A DNA stretch of 64,000 nucleotides from Spirogloea muscicola (GCA_009602725.1 WELB01000072.1:94345-158344); one strand, 5' to 3'; shown: positions 35,556 through 48,059, counted from the stretch's first letter. Made by a program: numbers and translations. Notes: generated from the sequence alone by a model not told the origin.

Positions 35556-38500
35556 GCCGCCTCCGACCGCGCGCAGGCCGCCCGAGCTCTGGCCGCCACC
35601 GGCGCCGCCTCCGCCGAGGCGGCCATGGAGTGGCTGCTGCGCGGAGGGCAGCGCAGGGCCGCCGTGGCGGCGCCGCCGCCGGACTGCCCTCCATTCCTCG
35701 CAGGTCCGAGCCCCTCCGAAGCCCGTAGCGGCCAGGTCTAGGCTTATCAGCTGGACCTCAGAACTGCTAGTTTGAGTGGCCTTCTTGATGATGATTGAAC
35801 ACTTAGTGGTGTGAGTGCTGCCAAATGAAGGCCTGAAGACTTTTAAAATTCATGATGTATTAATCATTCTAGAATCCGTAGTCCATACCCAGCCCCTCCA
35901 TTTGCTCGGCTTGTGTCAAGTCGCGTCTCAGAGGCTTCCACATGACAAGCTCCAGGCCGCTTGCGCTGCTGCAGAGAAGCACCAGGCACGAGTAGACCGC
36001 TTTTTCGCCGGGCCTCAACTGGCGGCGACGGTGGATGGCGCTGGGAAGCCGCCGACGATGCCACTGGCAGATGCAGCAGCCACTGCTGCATCTGAGGAAC
36101 CCGCTGGGGACCCCAACTTGGTCCCGCCCCAGCCGGAGGCAAACGACTGGTGCACGATGTCACAGCCGCCTTCGAGGGGAGCGTCCGGCTCGGACGACGT
36201 GCAGCCACTGGACCAGCGGGGCCCCAAGCGGCCACGGCTGGCTGCTGCCATAGAGCGGCAGCAACTGGGTGCCCACCATGCCTCGGCACGGCAGCACCGC
36301 CATGTCGTGGGCGAGGCGCCGTTCACCCCGCTGGCGGAGCGCATGCGGCCGCGGTCCTTGGACGACATTGCTGGCCAGGACCACCTTTTGGGGCCTGGCA
36401 AAATCTTTCGCAAGCTGCTTGCCAAGGGTGCCGTGCCATCCATGATACTCTGGGGCCCGCCAGGCAGCGGGAAGACCACGCTTGCGCGCATCATCTCGCA
36501 AATGGTCTCCTTCAGGTCAGCTTCAGCTGCTGCACCTAGGGAATCTCTCCATCGGTGAACAATTGCAAGTTCTAATAGCTGTTATCTCACAGCTTCGACT
36601 TTCTTGACCTGACCGATCGAGTGGGATGTGGCGCTCAGATATGTGGCGCTCTCAGCCGTCACAAGCGGAGTTAAGGAGGTGAGGATAGTTCTGGACGCTG
36701 CCAAGGCCACCAGAAAGTGTGGGCAGGTATTCTCTATGACCCAAATCTCAACTCTGACTGTGCTCTGACCCTGACATCCTGACACATTCTCACTGACAAT
36801 CTAATCATGTATTCTGACATCAATTCAATAATGGTGAATCATCTGCTTTGCAATGCCAAATCAACCAACTTGATTCCACCATCTTTTCCTTCACTCTCCT
36901 CTGCTTCATCATCAGCGCACTTTACTTTTCGTCGACGAGGTGCACCGCTTCAACAAGAGCCAGCAGGATGCATTCCTCCCTGCTGTTGAGGTACGGGGAG
37001 CCCCGTGTTCATGTTGCTGTTACTAGCAGTGCACACACAGGTCCTCATCTTGAAAGTTAGTGCACTTTCAACCTCACTGTGGGCGCCTGGCGAATGCCTG
37101 CTCTTGGCAACCAGCAGTGCGAGCTGATGAGCTCCTTCTGACCAGGGAGCAGGCGGGGGATGTGATTCTGGTCGGGGCAACAACCGAGAACCCCTCTTTT
37201 GAGCTGAACTCAGGTGAAGCTCACTTGGAGATACGTCATCTTATGGCTCCATCAAGTGCAGTATTAGTCATTCTAATTGAAGATGGCCCCTCTTCGGAGA
37301 TATAGAGAGGAAGCCTACATTACTTTGACTGTCCCCATGTCGTCCTCCATTGCCAGCCCTGCTGTCCAGGTGCAAGGTGTTCACGCTGAACAAGCTGCAG
37401 CCTGGCGACGTCCTCAGTCTGCTGCGGCGTGCCGTCTCTGACGAGCAGCATGGCCTCCCAATGACCGTAATCGAGCAAGTCCAGGAGGCTACCTCTGCCA
37501 GGTCGCCACCTGCCCAGGTGATTGTGGCGGACGATGCTTTGCAGTTCCTGGCAGCGGCAGCAGATGGCGATGCCAGGGCAGCTCTGGGCACGCTGGAGAT
37601 GGCCGCCCTGGCGGCCGTGGCCGAAGATGCAGCAGCCGCAACAATTCCTGCAGGGCAAGCCGCGCTGAGCTCTGAGGAGCCCATTGCAAGGAGTGGACAG
37701 CCCGAAGGTGCTGAAGAGTTCCCCACGCTCAGCAATGGCGGGTTAGAGGACAGTGATGGCCGTGCACCGGCCGCAGGCTCGCCGAGGCGAGTAGTGGAGG
37801 TAACCCTTTCAGCTGTCAGGAGCGCGCTGCAGCGCTCCCATGTGGCGTACGACAAGACTGGCGACGAGCACTACAACATCATCAGCGCGCTTCACAAGTC
37901 CATGCGAGGCGGGGACGCCAATGCCGCGCTGTATTGGCTGGCGCGGATGCTCGAGGGTGGTGAGGGCCCCCTGTACGTGGCGCGGCGGCTTGTGCGTTTT
38001 GCCTCTGAGGACGTGGGCCTTGCAGACCCCCAGGCCCTGGTGCAGGCCGTGGCCACATTCCAGGTGAGCTTCAGCCACAAATCCAATATTCAAGCACTTC
38101 TAATTACTAGCTTACACCCCAAATTCAAAGCCTGGATATGCTCTCTGATTCTTGTGTGATAAGATGGTGTTAATCCAGGACCATCAAGCCCTAGATACGA
38201 GTTGAGTTCTGCACCAGTTCCTGAGGAAGAAAAGCAATAGCTAATTGACCTTTCATGTCATTCACCAATTTGCAGGCGTGCCAATTTCTCGGCATGCCCG
38301 AGTGCAACGTTAATCTTGCACAGTGCGCGGCCTATCTCGCACTCGCTCCCAAGTCAGTCGCTGTGTATAGGTGAGCGACTGCTGGGTAAGAGCAAGATGG
38401 ATTCAGGTCCATAGCACTGCGGCTTTGATTCGTTCAAGTCATATAATCTGAGACAGAAAGCATGCAAGTTTCGTCATCATCATGAGCTTCGCCTGTCACC

Positions 38501-39037
38501 ATTGGCAGAGGGATCGAGGCTGCTCAGCAGGCGGTCCGGGGCAGCAAGCAGGTGAATAAGGATGGCTGTCATGATCCTCGCCATGTTGCTTGTTGCCCAT
38601 GTTGCAGGTTTCATCCCCGTTGGACCAGTGGATTGGAGTAATCCATCCACTAGAAATGAATGTATGCTGTGCTACTTGTTGCCCAGTCCTTCACCTGGTA
38701 GTGAAGTATGATATGGATTCCTGTGTTGTGCTGCTTGTTCTCACAGAACGAGCCTGTGCCACTTCACTTACGGAATGCGCCAACAAAGTTGATGAAGGAC
38801 CTCAACTATGGCAAGGACTATATCTACCCCCCAAGTCACAATGGAGCTGTGGAACAGGATTACCTGCCTCCCTCACTCAAGGACTTAAAGTTGTTCATGT
38901 GGCCATTAGAATTGGGAGCACATTGTCCTGCTCGGGAGAATGGGAAGCCTCTGTTGAGCGAGCCGGTTTTGGCCGCCATCGGGCCCGCCACTCTTACAAA
39001 CAAGCACTTGCCGGATATGAGCCTTGGCTTGAATTGA
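35556..39037 (+). CDS. WRNIP1: WRNIP1/MgsA-type AAA+ ATPase, start uncertain
   Basis: A replication-fork clamp-loader-like ATPase of the RarA/Mgs1/WRNIP1 family, nuclear. Exons in phase: to 35703, 35975-36515, 36639-36726, 36916-36990, 37153-37213, 37357-38063, 38276-38370, 38509-38551 and 38747-39037. From the ATG at 35625 this gives 659 residues. Seen: a linker ending [20 protein letters not shown], Walker [25 protein letters not shown], Walker [17 protein letters not shown], sensor 1 [12 protein letters not shown], arginine finger [65 protein letters not shown] and the C-terminal [20 protein letters not shown]. Upstream of 35625 the same frame reads [20 protein letters not shown], a UBA-like helix as in plant WRNIP1 homologues, but that frame is closed just before 35556; a first exon is probably missing near the unresolved base at 35484. 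Confidence 0.92.
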
Positions 39038-39143
39038 CTGCAAATTCTGATTGAACTTTTGGAAATGGTTGGGAGTGAAATTCTCAGTGCTTCTGAACCC
39101 CGCCCTGAAGAGGCAAGCACATGGAAGCTGTATGAAGGATTGC

Positions 39144-39291
39144 GGACCAGGTCTGACGTAATATGTGAGGGAATGCATCATTGGAATGTTCCAACAGCAT
39201 TGGGCGTTGAAGCTGTCTTTCATGTTTCCATGTGGTAACTGTGAGACGACCCCTTAGTGGAGCTGTCTGGAGGTAGTGTCTCCTAGCTTTG
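39144..39291 (+). repeat. Direct repeat pair, left copy
   Basis: TCTGACGTAATATGTGAGGG, TGGAATGTTCCA, TTGGGCGTTGAA, CCATGTGGTAACTGTGAGAC, GACCCCTTAGTGGAGCTGTC, TCCTAGCTTTG. The right copy at 39558-39703 has the same words in the same order with scattered changes. Confidence 0.75.
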
Positions 39292-39557
39292 AGCAAAGAA
39301 AACTGCGGCATTACTCCGATTACCCCCAATGCGATCAACTCATGCCAGCTGCAATCGACATCTTTGGCTGTCTGGGTCCTCGCTTCCACACTCTGCTTCA
39401 AAACATTGCCAATCTAGGCTACACTCGACGCGCAGATGTGTTTCCGGCTGAGATGGGCTTGCCAGCTGCATATCTGTCGCTCTTGCGACGTCGAGTTTCG
39501 GCCTGTTTGCAGCGTGCTCAGGCTAGTGCCTTGCACCAGAAAGCTGGGCGAGCTCNG

Positions 39558-39703
39558 CGAACCAGTCTGACGAAATACGTGAGGGAATCGTTCAATGGAA
39601 TGTTCCATCAGCGATGGGCGTTGAAACTGACTCAATACTCCATGTGGTAATCATGAGACGACCCCTTATTGTGGCTGTCTGGAAGTAGTGCCTCCTAGCT
39701 TTG
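39558..39703 (+). repeat. Direct repeat pair, right copy
   Basis: TCTGACGAAATACGTGAGGG, TGGAATGTTCCA, ATGGGCGTTGAAACTG, CCATGTGGTAATCATGAGAC, GACCCCTTATTGTGGCTGTC, TCCTAGCTTTG; about 415 bases after the left copy. Confidence 0.75.
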
Positions 39704-40202
39704 GTCGCGTTGGCCCAGGTGGCCACGACGAGGCGTAAACATCGCATAGGCGTGCATCACTGGATGTCTGCATGTGTCACAGCCAGACTGTAACTGAAGC
39801 CCAACCTATCCGTCCAATTTGGACGCTTTTGTATTTACATCAATGAGGTGGGCTTAGTACAATGTTGGTGCCTTGAACGTATGGATGGTACCGATGGAGG
39901 GTGTAGTATTGAGGACAGTCTTCATTGGTGGCGTCATCATTCTTCTCCAGGGCCGTCAAGAAGTGGGAAAGGTTGCAGATGGTGCCCCCAGTGCCTGAGG
40001 AGAGTCACAGCCAAGGTTGAGTATTTGATGCATTAACAACTGTAATTTCACTCGTCATTTTATATGCTCAGTGTGTGTGTGTATCGATATGTGTATGGAC
40101 TGAGAACGTGGTGAGATCCTGCTACTTCTTGCTCTTGGCGGGGGCCACAGGCCTGATTACCAGTCTACCTGTCTTGACGAGCGCCAAAGTCCTGTGTTGG
40201 AA

Positions 40203-40513
40203 TCAAAAGTCGAGCAAGAGCTGCGGCAGCACTCGTTCCACATGAGAAACTTCGATGATGCTGTCGCCCTCAGTCTCTGCCACAATAGCAGCCCTCTGAA
40301 CTAGCTCTGCAAACGTGAAATGCCAACATCAGTGGCGGTATGCTGTCTCATTATCAACTAGCCGTTGTAGCCAACTACTGATCTACTTCCAGGCAGCTCG
40401 GACAGACTAAGCTCAGCTCGTCTTTGCCCAGCCTGCTGACCTGATCACAACATTGTCACCTGCCAAGAAGAGGCGGACCAGCTCTGCAGAGAGCTTCAGT
40501 GTCGCCGAACTGG
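40203..40513 (-). CDS. MHF2: CENP-X/MHF2 homologue, two C-terminal exons
   Basis: MHF2 (CENP-X) is a small histone-fold protein that pairs with MHF1 (CENP-S) in the FANCM DNA-repair complex and at centromeres. Minus-strand exon 40513-40460 reads ATLKLSAELVRLFLA and joins in phase to exon 40306-40203, which reads ELVQRAAIVAETEGDSIIEV and ends ERVLPQLLLDF, the invariant CENP-X C-terminus. Plant MHF2 has the same run: LKLS.ELLR.F..EAVQRAA.IAE, ILPQLLLDF. The first exon (N-terminal acidic FDPDLIxxIF part) should lie above 40513 and was not found with certainty; the region around 40690-40930 is the likely place. The gene is convergent with WRNIP1. Confidence 0.85.
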
Positions 40514-42611
40514 CTGGTGAGGCAGGGGAGAACCAGGTGAACAGGCACTGTTGCTTGAGAAAATTGTAGTGAGAAAGCTGGAGTAGAGCTGGTGGGCATA
40601 GCCAGGCGGATAAGACTTTCTCGTCCTCCAAAAGCAGAGAGTCACTTTTCTTATTGTCACCGAGATTAGAATGCTCAGCAACATGCATCGGACTTAATCA
40701 GCCACGTCAGGCTCACTGGCCACATGCAGCGGGGCATGGACACGGAAACGAGCGAGGCCAGACAGAACGACGTCGGAGCTTCTCAGAGCTTCAGAGCCGT
40801 ATTTGTGCGTCGGGGCGCGACTGAGCAACCTGTGCAGTTGCGGGGCCGCCTGGACGCCTTGCCGCGCGCCTGTGCAGCCGCTCCGCCATCGGAGACGGAG
40901 AGCCACAGGTCAGAATCAAGCTCGCAGATGTATCCTCGCCATGTCCGACGATCGTGAGATGCTTGTGACTGCTGCCATGATGACCAATTATGGTTCCATA
41001 GAGTTGTGAGTTCAGGGCTCAGGGTTTAAGGTTAGGTGCTTAGATGCTTGGGTCTTTTCAGTGTTAAGGATTTGATTCCAGTGCCAGGGGCACTCTTGTG
41101 CGGCAGCCGAGCCTGAGCGGCACGGCGGCAGGCTGTGGCGGCCGTCGGTGAGCGGCACTGGTTGATTTGCAAGGCGGGGGCTCTCACGTCCTCCGCCGCC
41201 GGCTCCAGGCCAGCACGCCGGTCCTCTTCCAACGGCGACGCGCCGGCGGCGGGCCTGCCAAGAGCCAGCAGGCGCGCGCCGTCATGCGCGGGCGAACAGG
41301 AGGCACTCGCTCTGCAGCCTCCCGGCGGCACGACCGCCGTCGCCGCCGCCGCGGCGCAGCGGTGTCCGCGGCAGCGGCAAACCACCTCCGCCGCGGCGCT
41401 CACCGGGGGCAACGCTGGCGGCGCGGCGGCGGCGGCGGCGGCGGATGCGGCGGCGGCGGCGGATGCGGCGGACATGGCTTTGCGGCGGGCAAGATTCGAA
41501 CCCCGCCGCTCCCGCGCTCCCGGCGGCGGGCTTCCCTTGGTGCGCCACGTGGCACCAGCGTTCTCCTCCACCCCCCGCTCCACGGCAGCGCCCAGTGGGG
41601 AGCGGTCCCAGCTGGCTTACCCTAATCCAAAGCCCTAGAGACCTAACCCTAGGTGCCAAATCTAAACCCTGAACCCCCTGGGCGGCGGCGGCGGCATCCA
41701 GACAAGACCAGCCGAGACCTTCTCGGAGCAAGCAGGACGGTTGCACCAGTTGGCCCTCCCTTGCTCCCGCAGCTCTGCGCCTTGAAGCGTCTGGGCATTG
41801 TTCTGTTGCAAACTTTACATGGGAGGCGGGAGTCGTTTGGACTGTTTTGATAACAGTACTCGTGCAGGTGCGGGTTGATCCAATACCACGTTGTCACAGT
41901 TCTCCAGCTTCCACCAAGCCTGCAAATTGCTGATGATGCCGCTCATCATACCTCAGAGACACAGCACGACTGCAAAGATGCAGGTGACTAGGCGGAATCG
42001 CCACTGTTGAAGCACGTGGGACACAGTACCACATCTGCAGGAGCAGCTTCTAAGCGTCCATCCAAAGCTGCAACAGCTTCAGCCTGCCCATGGTGCGACA
42101 GCTACCTGCTGCATAGCAGGTGTTCAAAGGCACAGCAGCTAAATCGCCAAGGGAAAGACTACCAAGCTGGACATGCACTCCTCAAAAGCCTTTGAATTGC
42201 CAGAGCAGCCCATAGCACAGTTGAGGGAGCAATCTTCGGAGCTATGTCTCCTCAACTCATAAATATGATCTAACTAGGAATATCAATGGCGGCAGCACTG
42301 TGCAGCAGCAACTAAAATCTGAGACTTGTGCTGGGAAGAGGGGGGAAGGAGCTTTGTGTACAGTATGCGGCTGAGAAGCAACCTCAGAGAAGGTGCGCCT
42401 GATACTCAATCTTGCCATGCGGGGATTCTGCCCTCAAGTTGGAGCCGCCAGCAGTACACTGGGTCACGGCTCTTGTGAAGTGCGTGAAAGACGCCCAACG
42501 TGGTGTAATTGGCACCAGCGGACATACAGTAATTCCAAGTGGAGCGAGGACCAGAGCTTGTATGTGAATCCTGGCTAGAGTGAGCCCCAGAATCTACAGC
42601 AGCTGCGCTCC
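40514..42611. other. Intergenic region with unresolved MHF2 5' end
   Basis: 40514-40930 probably contains the first MHF2 exon. 41100-41560 is GC-rich with a (GGC)n run at 41404-41472 and long alanine-coding frames on both strands that I take as composition effects. CCCTAAA-like words occur at 41633-41670. 41900-42600 shows no gene; it is upstream of nothing on this strand and abuts the receptor kinase 3' end. Confidence 0.4.
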
Positions 42612-45600
42612 TTATCGACCCTGTGTCTCGAAAAGCTGCGAGAATGCTTCACGAGTGCGGTCCACAGTACCAGGCGAGTTGCTTCCTGACTCGCCCGTGG
42701 AAGCTGGGACAGTCAGGTCTGTCAAAGGATGAATTGTGAGTTCCACATGCGGCATCTCAGAGTCCTGCCACAGGGAAACAGAGATAGCTGGTTACAACAT
42801 TGGTCTTCACAAGAATAGAGCACCCATTCCAGTATTGCGCGATGATCACAATTTAAGAAGTCACATGGTTAGCAAATGTTTGCAAGGGGTGTCTGTGCAA
42901 GAACCTGCACAGTGAGAGCGCCCTCCAGGTGCCAGAGTGCCTCGCCCATGGTGGGACGGTCAACCCCATACTCCGCGAGGCAAGTAAAAGCAAGCTCTGC
43001 AACCTTCTTCACAGACTCCAGGCTGTATGTTCCTTTCATCCTCTGGTCAAGGACCTCCTCAAACTCATCGTCTTTCCAGAACTTCCATGCCTGTGTGATG
43101 CAGCTTACAAAGAAGAGTCAATGTCTATGTAAGAGAGAATGCACATAGCAAAACAGGACGCCTCAATGAGCCGGCACAAACCCAACAGCTATCATCCACA
43201 GACTTGACATGTTGCTGTACGCACCCACTCAACAATGTTGGCCTCCTTGTGAGGAAGTGTTCCGTCAATAGCAGCTCGCGCACAGAGGACCTCCAAGAGT
43301 ACAACCCCGAAGCTATATACGTCTGACTTCTCAGTCAGAAGTTGCCTGCAGGCCACAAGCCAGTCATAATCAATAGCAGCTCAAGGAATTTGCTGCTAGC
43401 AATCAGAGAAACTGGTAGTGAAGCCTCTGACGTCAAGGGGAGGTAAAGGCTGCCAACTATACTTCTCCGTGTAACAGAATGTTAAGTAGGGCATGGCATC
43501 GCAGAGCCAAGCAAGATGATACAGTTGAGGCCTTTTTGACTTGCGCATGCTGGTTGCTCTCACACCTGCGGAAGTACTCGGGGTCGAGGTAACCAAAGGA
43601 TCCCTTCACCATTGTGCTCACATGTGTAGCCTCCATGGACGGCCCCTTCTTTGACAGGCCAAAGTCAGACACCTTGGCCACGTAATTGACATCCAGAAGG
43701 ATATTTGTGCTCTTCACGTCGCGATGGATGATGCCCTGCTTCACGCCCGTATGGAGGTAGTGCAGCCCACGAGCAGAACCAATGCAGACCTCCAGACGTG
43801 CCCTCCAAGGCAAAGCTGGCTTCAGCTCAGGTCCTGTCAAAGGAGATGCAGCCTTTAGTCCAGAATTGTTCCTGTTGTGTAGCTAGTGCTGCACGCTGTT
43901 AGTGCAGGCTGGCACTGCGAAAATGTGCCCTTCTGCCTTTACAGGGAAATCACGTTGAGAAGGCATGTGCTACACGTGAGACTCTTGATTGCTTGCAATC
44001 TGAATCAAACATGTCCATGACCTGTCTTGAATACAGCGTTGAAAAGGCATGCGCTACGCGTGAGACTCTTAAGTAGTCTGCAATCTGACTTAGCCATGTC
44101 CATGACCTACCATAAAGGTGGGAGCGGAGAGTGCCACGCTCCATAAGCTCATACACCAATGCAGACTCTTCTCCATCATCGCAGTAGCCAATCAATGACA
44201 CCAAATGCATGTGCCGCAGGGCCGAGAGCATCACAATCTCTGTATGGAACTCGGCCATTCCCTGTGTAGACTCCAGGGATAAGCGCTTGATGGCTACTTT
44301 GGTTCCATCCATGAGAGCGCCCTGCAACGGTCCCAATTGGACAACCCGTCAGTCACGTTCTGGTGTAGGTGCTTGCCTCCTGGTAATTGATACATGCCCA
44401 GCAAGCCACAGGAAGTTAAAGCCATGATACTAGGTGCATGAGCTTACCCGATATACTTTGCCAAAGCCACCATATCCAATCACATTCGCCTCATCAAAGT
44501 CGTTGGTTGCCAAGAGGAGCTCGCTTAGATCAATCTCACGTCCAGTGAACTCACCTTCAACAGGCTTGAATTGACCCCCTGTAAGCATGCAATCACAATC
44601 AGTGAGTGTCAAGCCCACATTGACATGCTCCGTAAGAGAAGACCAACGATCTCCTGCTCGAGACCAAAACGTCACCGCCAAGAGCAGCCACCTTGTAGAC
44701 ACTGGTTGCTGCAACAGAGGATGGTGGTACTTTCTTAGCATTTTCCAGAATGAGGTAGTATATGGCCAGGCTTGGCTATGCATTGTAGCTTACTGCTGCC
44801 CTTGCTGTTTCCATTGCTGGCGCTGTTGAAGCCCTGGATTCCTGACCAGTCCTTGACATGACCAACCTGCTTGCCAGGAGGAAATTTGGTCTTGCTGCGA
44901 CGGCAGCATATGTACCACATGCACCAGGTCTTGAAAACCATAAAAGCCACAAGAGATCCCACAATAATCCCAATTATAGCTCCAGTGCTTAGGCCACCTC
45001 CACCTCCACCTGGACATTGTGACTGCAGGTCAGCATGTTGCTCAAGTAGCCAAGCAACTGAAGACTTCATGTGCAACTAATCCACAAGGGCTGAAAGCGA
45101 TAGGCCCAGGGAGTCAGCCCTGGTACCATAGCTTGCGAAGTGCAGCAGCTAATAGTGGATATTACAAGTCACTCGGGCGGCAGTAAGACCTGAGGATGAC
45201 TTTTGCAGTGGTCCGGGTGTCGTCAAGCTGGAACTGCCCATCTTTAGGACCTCAATACCATTGACAAAGGGGCTCTTGGCAACGGAGGAAGCACTTGGTG
45301 CCAGAGTTATCACCATCTGTTTGAGTGTGACATGCACGCCATCAGACATTGCTGCACCCCAAAAGAACATACAAACGAGGAAAGCATGCAGTTGCATGTC
45401 GCGAAGCATGGTGCCCTTGAGCTTCTTCGCGTTTCAGCTTGCATTACTTGTATCCTTGATCAGTTGGATAACATGCACAACGCGCAGATCTAGCTTGGTG
45501 TACAAAGAATTGAAGAGGAAACTTGCAGTCCAATGTTGCTGTCTACAAAGGCAATGCAGCGAAAGTGGACAATTGCAAGATTGATGACCTTAAGACACTT

Positions 45601-48059
45601 ACAATAGCAATTTTCTGGGAGTAGACAAAATCCCGCACTGTTGCCGTGTTGGGCCCATCAGAGCCCGAAATGTCAATCTGCAAAGGCGTGTAACAGGAGA
45701 TCGATGAGCTGGACTATCATTGCCATACCCAGCCACATGCAAGTAACATGATGTACTTGGAAGCCAAATAATTCACAAATTGCTGACCTTGGGTGCAACA
45801 AGCTGCCCGTTGATGTATATGTCCATGATGCGCTGTCCAGCATTCAGATATTCATTCTCACAAAAGTGAAAGCGGACATAGTAGAGGAAGTTTGGATCGA
45901 CGGTGAAGGTGTATGTCAGATTTGACACTAGCGCCTGCAGGGACGTGCACAAGAACCATTTGTGAACCTCTAGCTGCATACTGATGTGCCATCGCTGCTC
46001 GCTCTAGAGGGCCCAGAGTGATTTGCTGGTGAAAAGTGCATGCTCAACGTTGTGTCACTGGAACATAGAAGGATCACCGCACGCAAGTCTAATCTGGCAA
46101 ATGTGAGCCCATGGCGGCAGGAATACCGAGTTCTTGATCTCGCGATCAGTTTCAGCCACAAGAATGGGAGTAAAGTAAGGATTAGCATTTGTGTTCTGGA
46201 TCTGGACTGAAGCATCAGTCTCATTGAAAACTTGAATGCCAGTCGTGCTGGTGAGGAAGTTATCATCCTGGAACCATGTGCGGGTGATTGTATCATTCGC
46301 TGGCGTGACAATGGGTCCACCACATTTCAGGCGGGCCGCAGTGGCCAGAGCAGTCTCTGCAGAAGTAACATAGCAAACAGCACTGAGAACCTGCCAAAGC
46401 TTTGCAAGCGGTTGACCAGTACAAACCCTCGTAAGCTATGCACAGCTCCTGGCAAGGATTGCACAGATCAGGCCTTTTGGAACAGATATACAGCAGATAT
46501 CTTTAGTGCCCACCCCAAGGAGCTCACCAGCAGGGACCGCGAATGTCTTGCCATTTGAGGTGTCGATGGCATGAAAGTCGTACATGTCGTCGTTGATGGA
46601 CAGCACTTCAATACCACAGATGAGGGCGAAGGAATTGGGCTGTGGGATGAATGCAATGGCTAAAGAACTGCAGCAACAGGAGTAGCTGAGTGTCAATGGC
46701 CCGTTTCATGTCTGATCTCTAATATAAAGCTGGTGGCACAGCGAGGCAGCCCGAGTTTGAACCAGCGGCTTTCTGAAGAGCAAGCAAGTGAAGTGGACTA
46801 CACAACCACAGGAAGACATCTGTGACCACAGATAGTCGGACTAGTCCATCCAGTCCAGGTGATGTGATGTCAGTGTGCAATCTGTGTAGAGCTGAGTCTC
46901 TAAGGCTTCAATACCTGGTCACAGGAGCAGCCTACCTGGCATCAGAAGGAACCACAAGTGAGAACTCTTTCATCACAGCCTCATAGAGGCCATTTCCTCC
47001 AAACTGAGCCTGCGCCGCTTTGACGACATTGAAGTATTCAAGGAGTTGCACGCCTTGTGCAGTCACGTTGAAGTAGCCCTGCAAGACAAACAAGCCCGTC
47101 AGGAAGCGCCGGAAGCCGCAAATCGCAAATGGACATGGAGCGAAGCCCTTGCCCTCGTTGACCTACGGCATGACTGGTCAGTGGACAATGTCCAACCAGC
47201 ACCATGACAAGGATGTCCTATACAGAAGGCCGTGAAGCCCTTCTCTTGCCCCTGCCCTCGTTCAGTGCCTAGGTAGCACCAAAAGTGGCTCTCGTTATTC
47301 TCACAAAGTGGTCTCTCCCACATCTCAATGACCTGCCATACCTCGGTTGGATTGGGATATGCTTTCGTGGGGAATGCTGCAAAGTGCAGCCGCACAAAGT
47401 GCCGGCCGGGATGCACTCTTAGGTTGTACACCAGGCTGGCAGGGTCGCTGACAAACACGGCCTTGGAGTACAATGCTGGAGGCCCCGGGATAGCATACTT
47501 GATCCTGCGGAGCAAGCAAAGAACCATCAGACCTGAACAAGCAGTAATTGAACAAGCCATGAACTGACAAATGAGCAAGCAGTACATGTCTTCTACACAG
47601 TTGAGCTCGGTGGGGTTAGTCTGGTTGGGGATTGCATACGGGGGCATGTTGGAGCCGGTGGCGGTGGAGTTCGAGTGGGAGCTGTCATTGCTCCACGTCC
47701 GCCCATACTGGTCCACATAGGGGCCAACTCCGTAACCACAGTTGATGAGCACCCTGTCTGCTCGCGGCACAAGAGGCGACTCGACAGCGACTTCAGACAT
47801 TGCCGACGACATAGTTGTGCCACACTTGAGTCAAAACCTGGGAGTCAAAACCTGGTAACCCTTCATGCCCTCCGATTGCTTTTACATGTTCGTCACTTGC
47901 TGCCACTTCAAGCGTTCGCGTCAGGCTCGCCCGCCATCCTTCAACAATGCGGCATGCCATGCACCGCCTTTGCCATGGCGGCCGCATACCTTGCGCAGCC
48001 GCGCCGGCAGCGAGCGCGGCCAAGCAGGCCAGCGCCAGCAGCATCGCCCTGCCGTCCAT
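42612..48059 (-). CDS. Malectin-like domain receptor kinase (CrRLK1L / FERONIA-like)
   Basis: A plasma-membrane receptor kinase of the CrRLK1L type, which in plants senses cell-wall state and RALF peptides. Minus-strand exon 1 (48059-47990) encodes the signal peptide [20 protein letters not shown]; exon 2 starts [20 protein letters not shown] at 47757, the usual opening of a malectin-like domain. Further extracellular pieces include [32 protein letters not shown] (near 47350-47500) and [16 protein letters not shown] with IMDIYINGQ (near 45800-45900). A single membrane helix ([16 protein letters not shown]) lies near 44920-44985 after a glycine run. Kinase: [45 protein letters not shown], the RD loop [69 protein letters not shown]. 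Stop TAA at 42614-42612. About 17 exons; the extracellular joins at 45980-47590 are only partly resolved. Confidence 0.9.
43948..44112 (+). repeat. Tandem duplication of about 83 bases in a receptor kinase intron
   Basis: Two head-to-tail units: CGTTGAGAAGGCATGTGCTA, CACGTGAGACTCTT, GCAATCTGA, CATGTCCATGACCT; then CGTTGAAAAGGCATGCGCTA, CGCGTGAGACTCTT, GCAATCTGA, CATGTCCATGACCT. It lies directly beside the splice border at about 44111, in the intron between the kinase N-lobe exon and the catalytic-loop exon. Confidence 0.8.

Larger units (their letters stand above)
39038..40202. other. Convergent intergenic region between WRNIP1 and MHF2
   Basis: Contains a direct repeat pair (39144-39291 and 39558-39703) and, between them at about 39495-39555, a piece like 52035-52095 (GCCTGTTTGCAGCG.GCTCAGG, AGAAAGCTGGGCGAGCTC). 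A short TG run with ATCGATATG lies at 40072-40096. No coding gene seen. Confidence 0.5.

Noticed and set aside
41480-41560. tRNA-like GGTTCGAATCT word on the minus strand
   Set aside because: T-stem pairing fails and flanks are simple GC-rich repeats.
41032-41638. Long alanine-rich open frames on both strands
   Set aside because: They follow from the (GGC)n run and high GC; no family, and frames exist in several directions at once.
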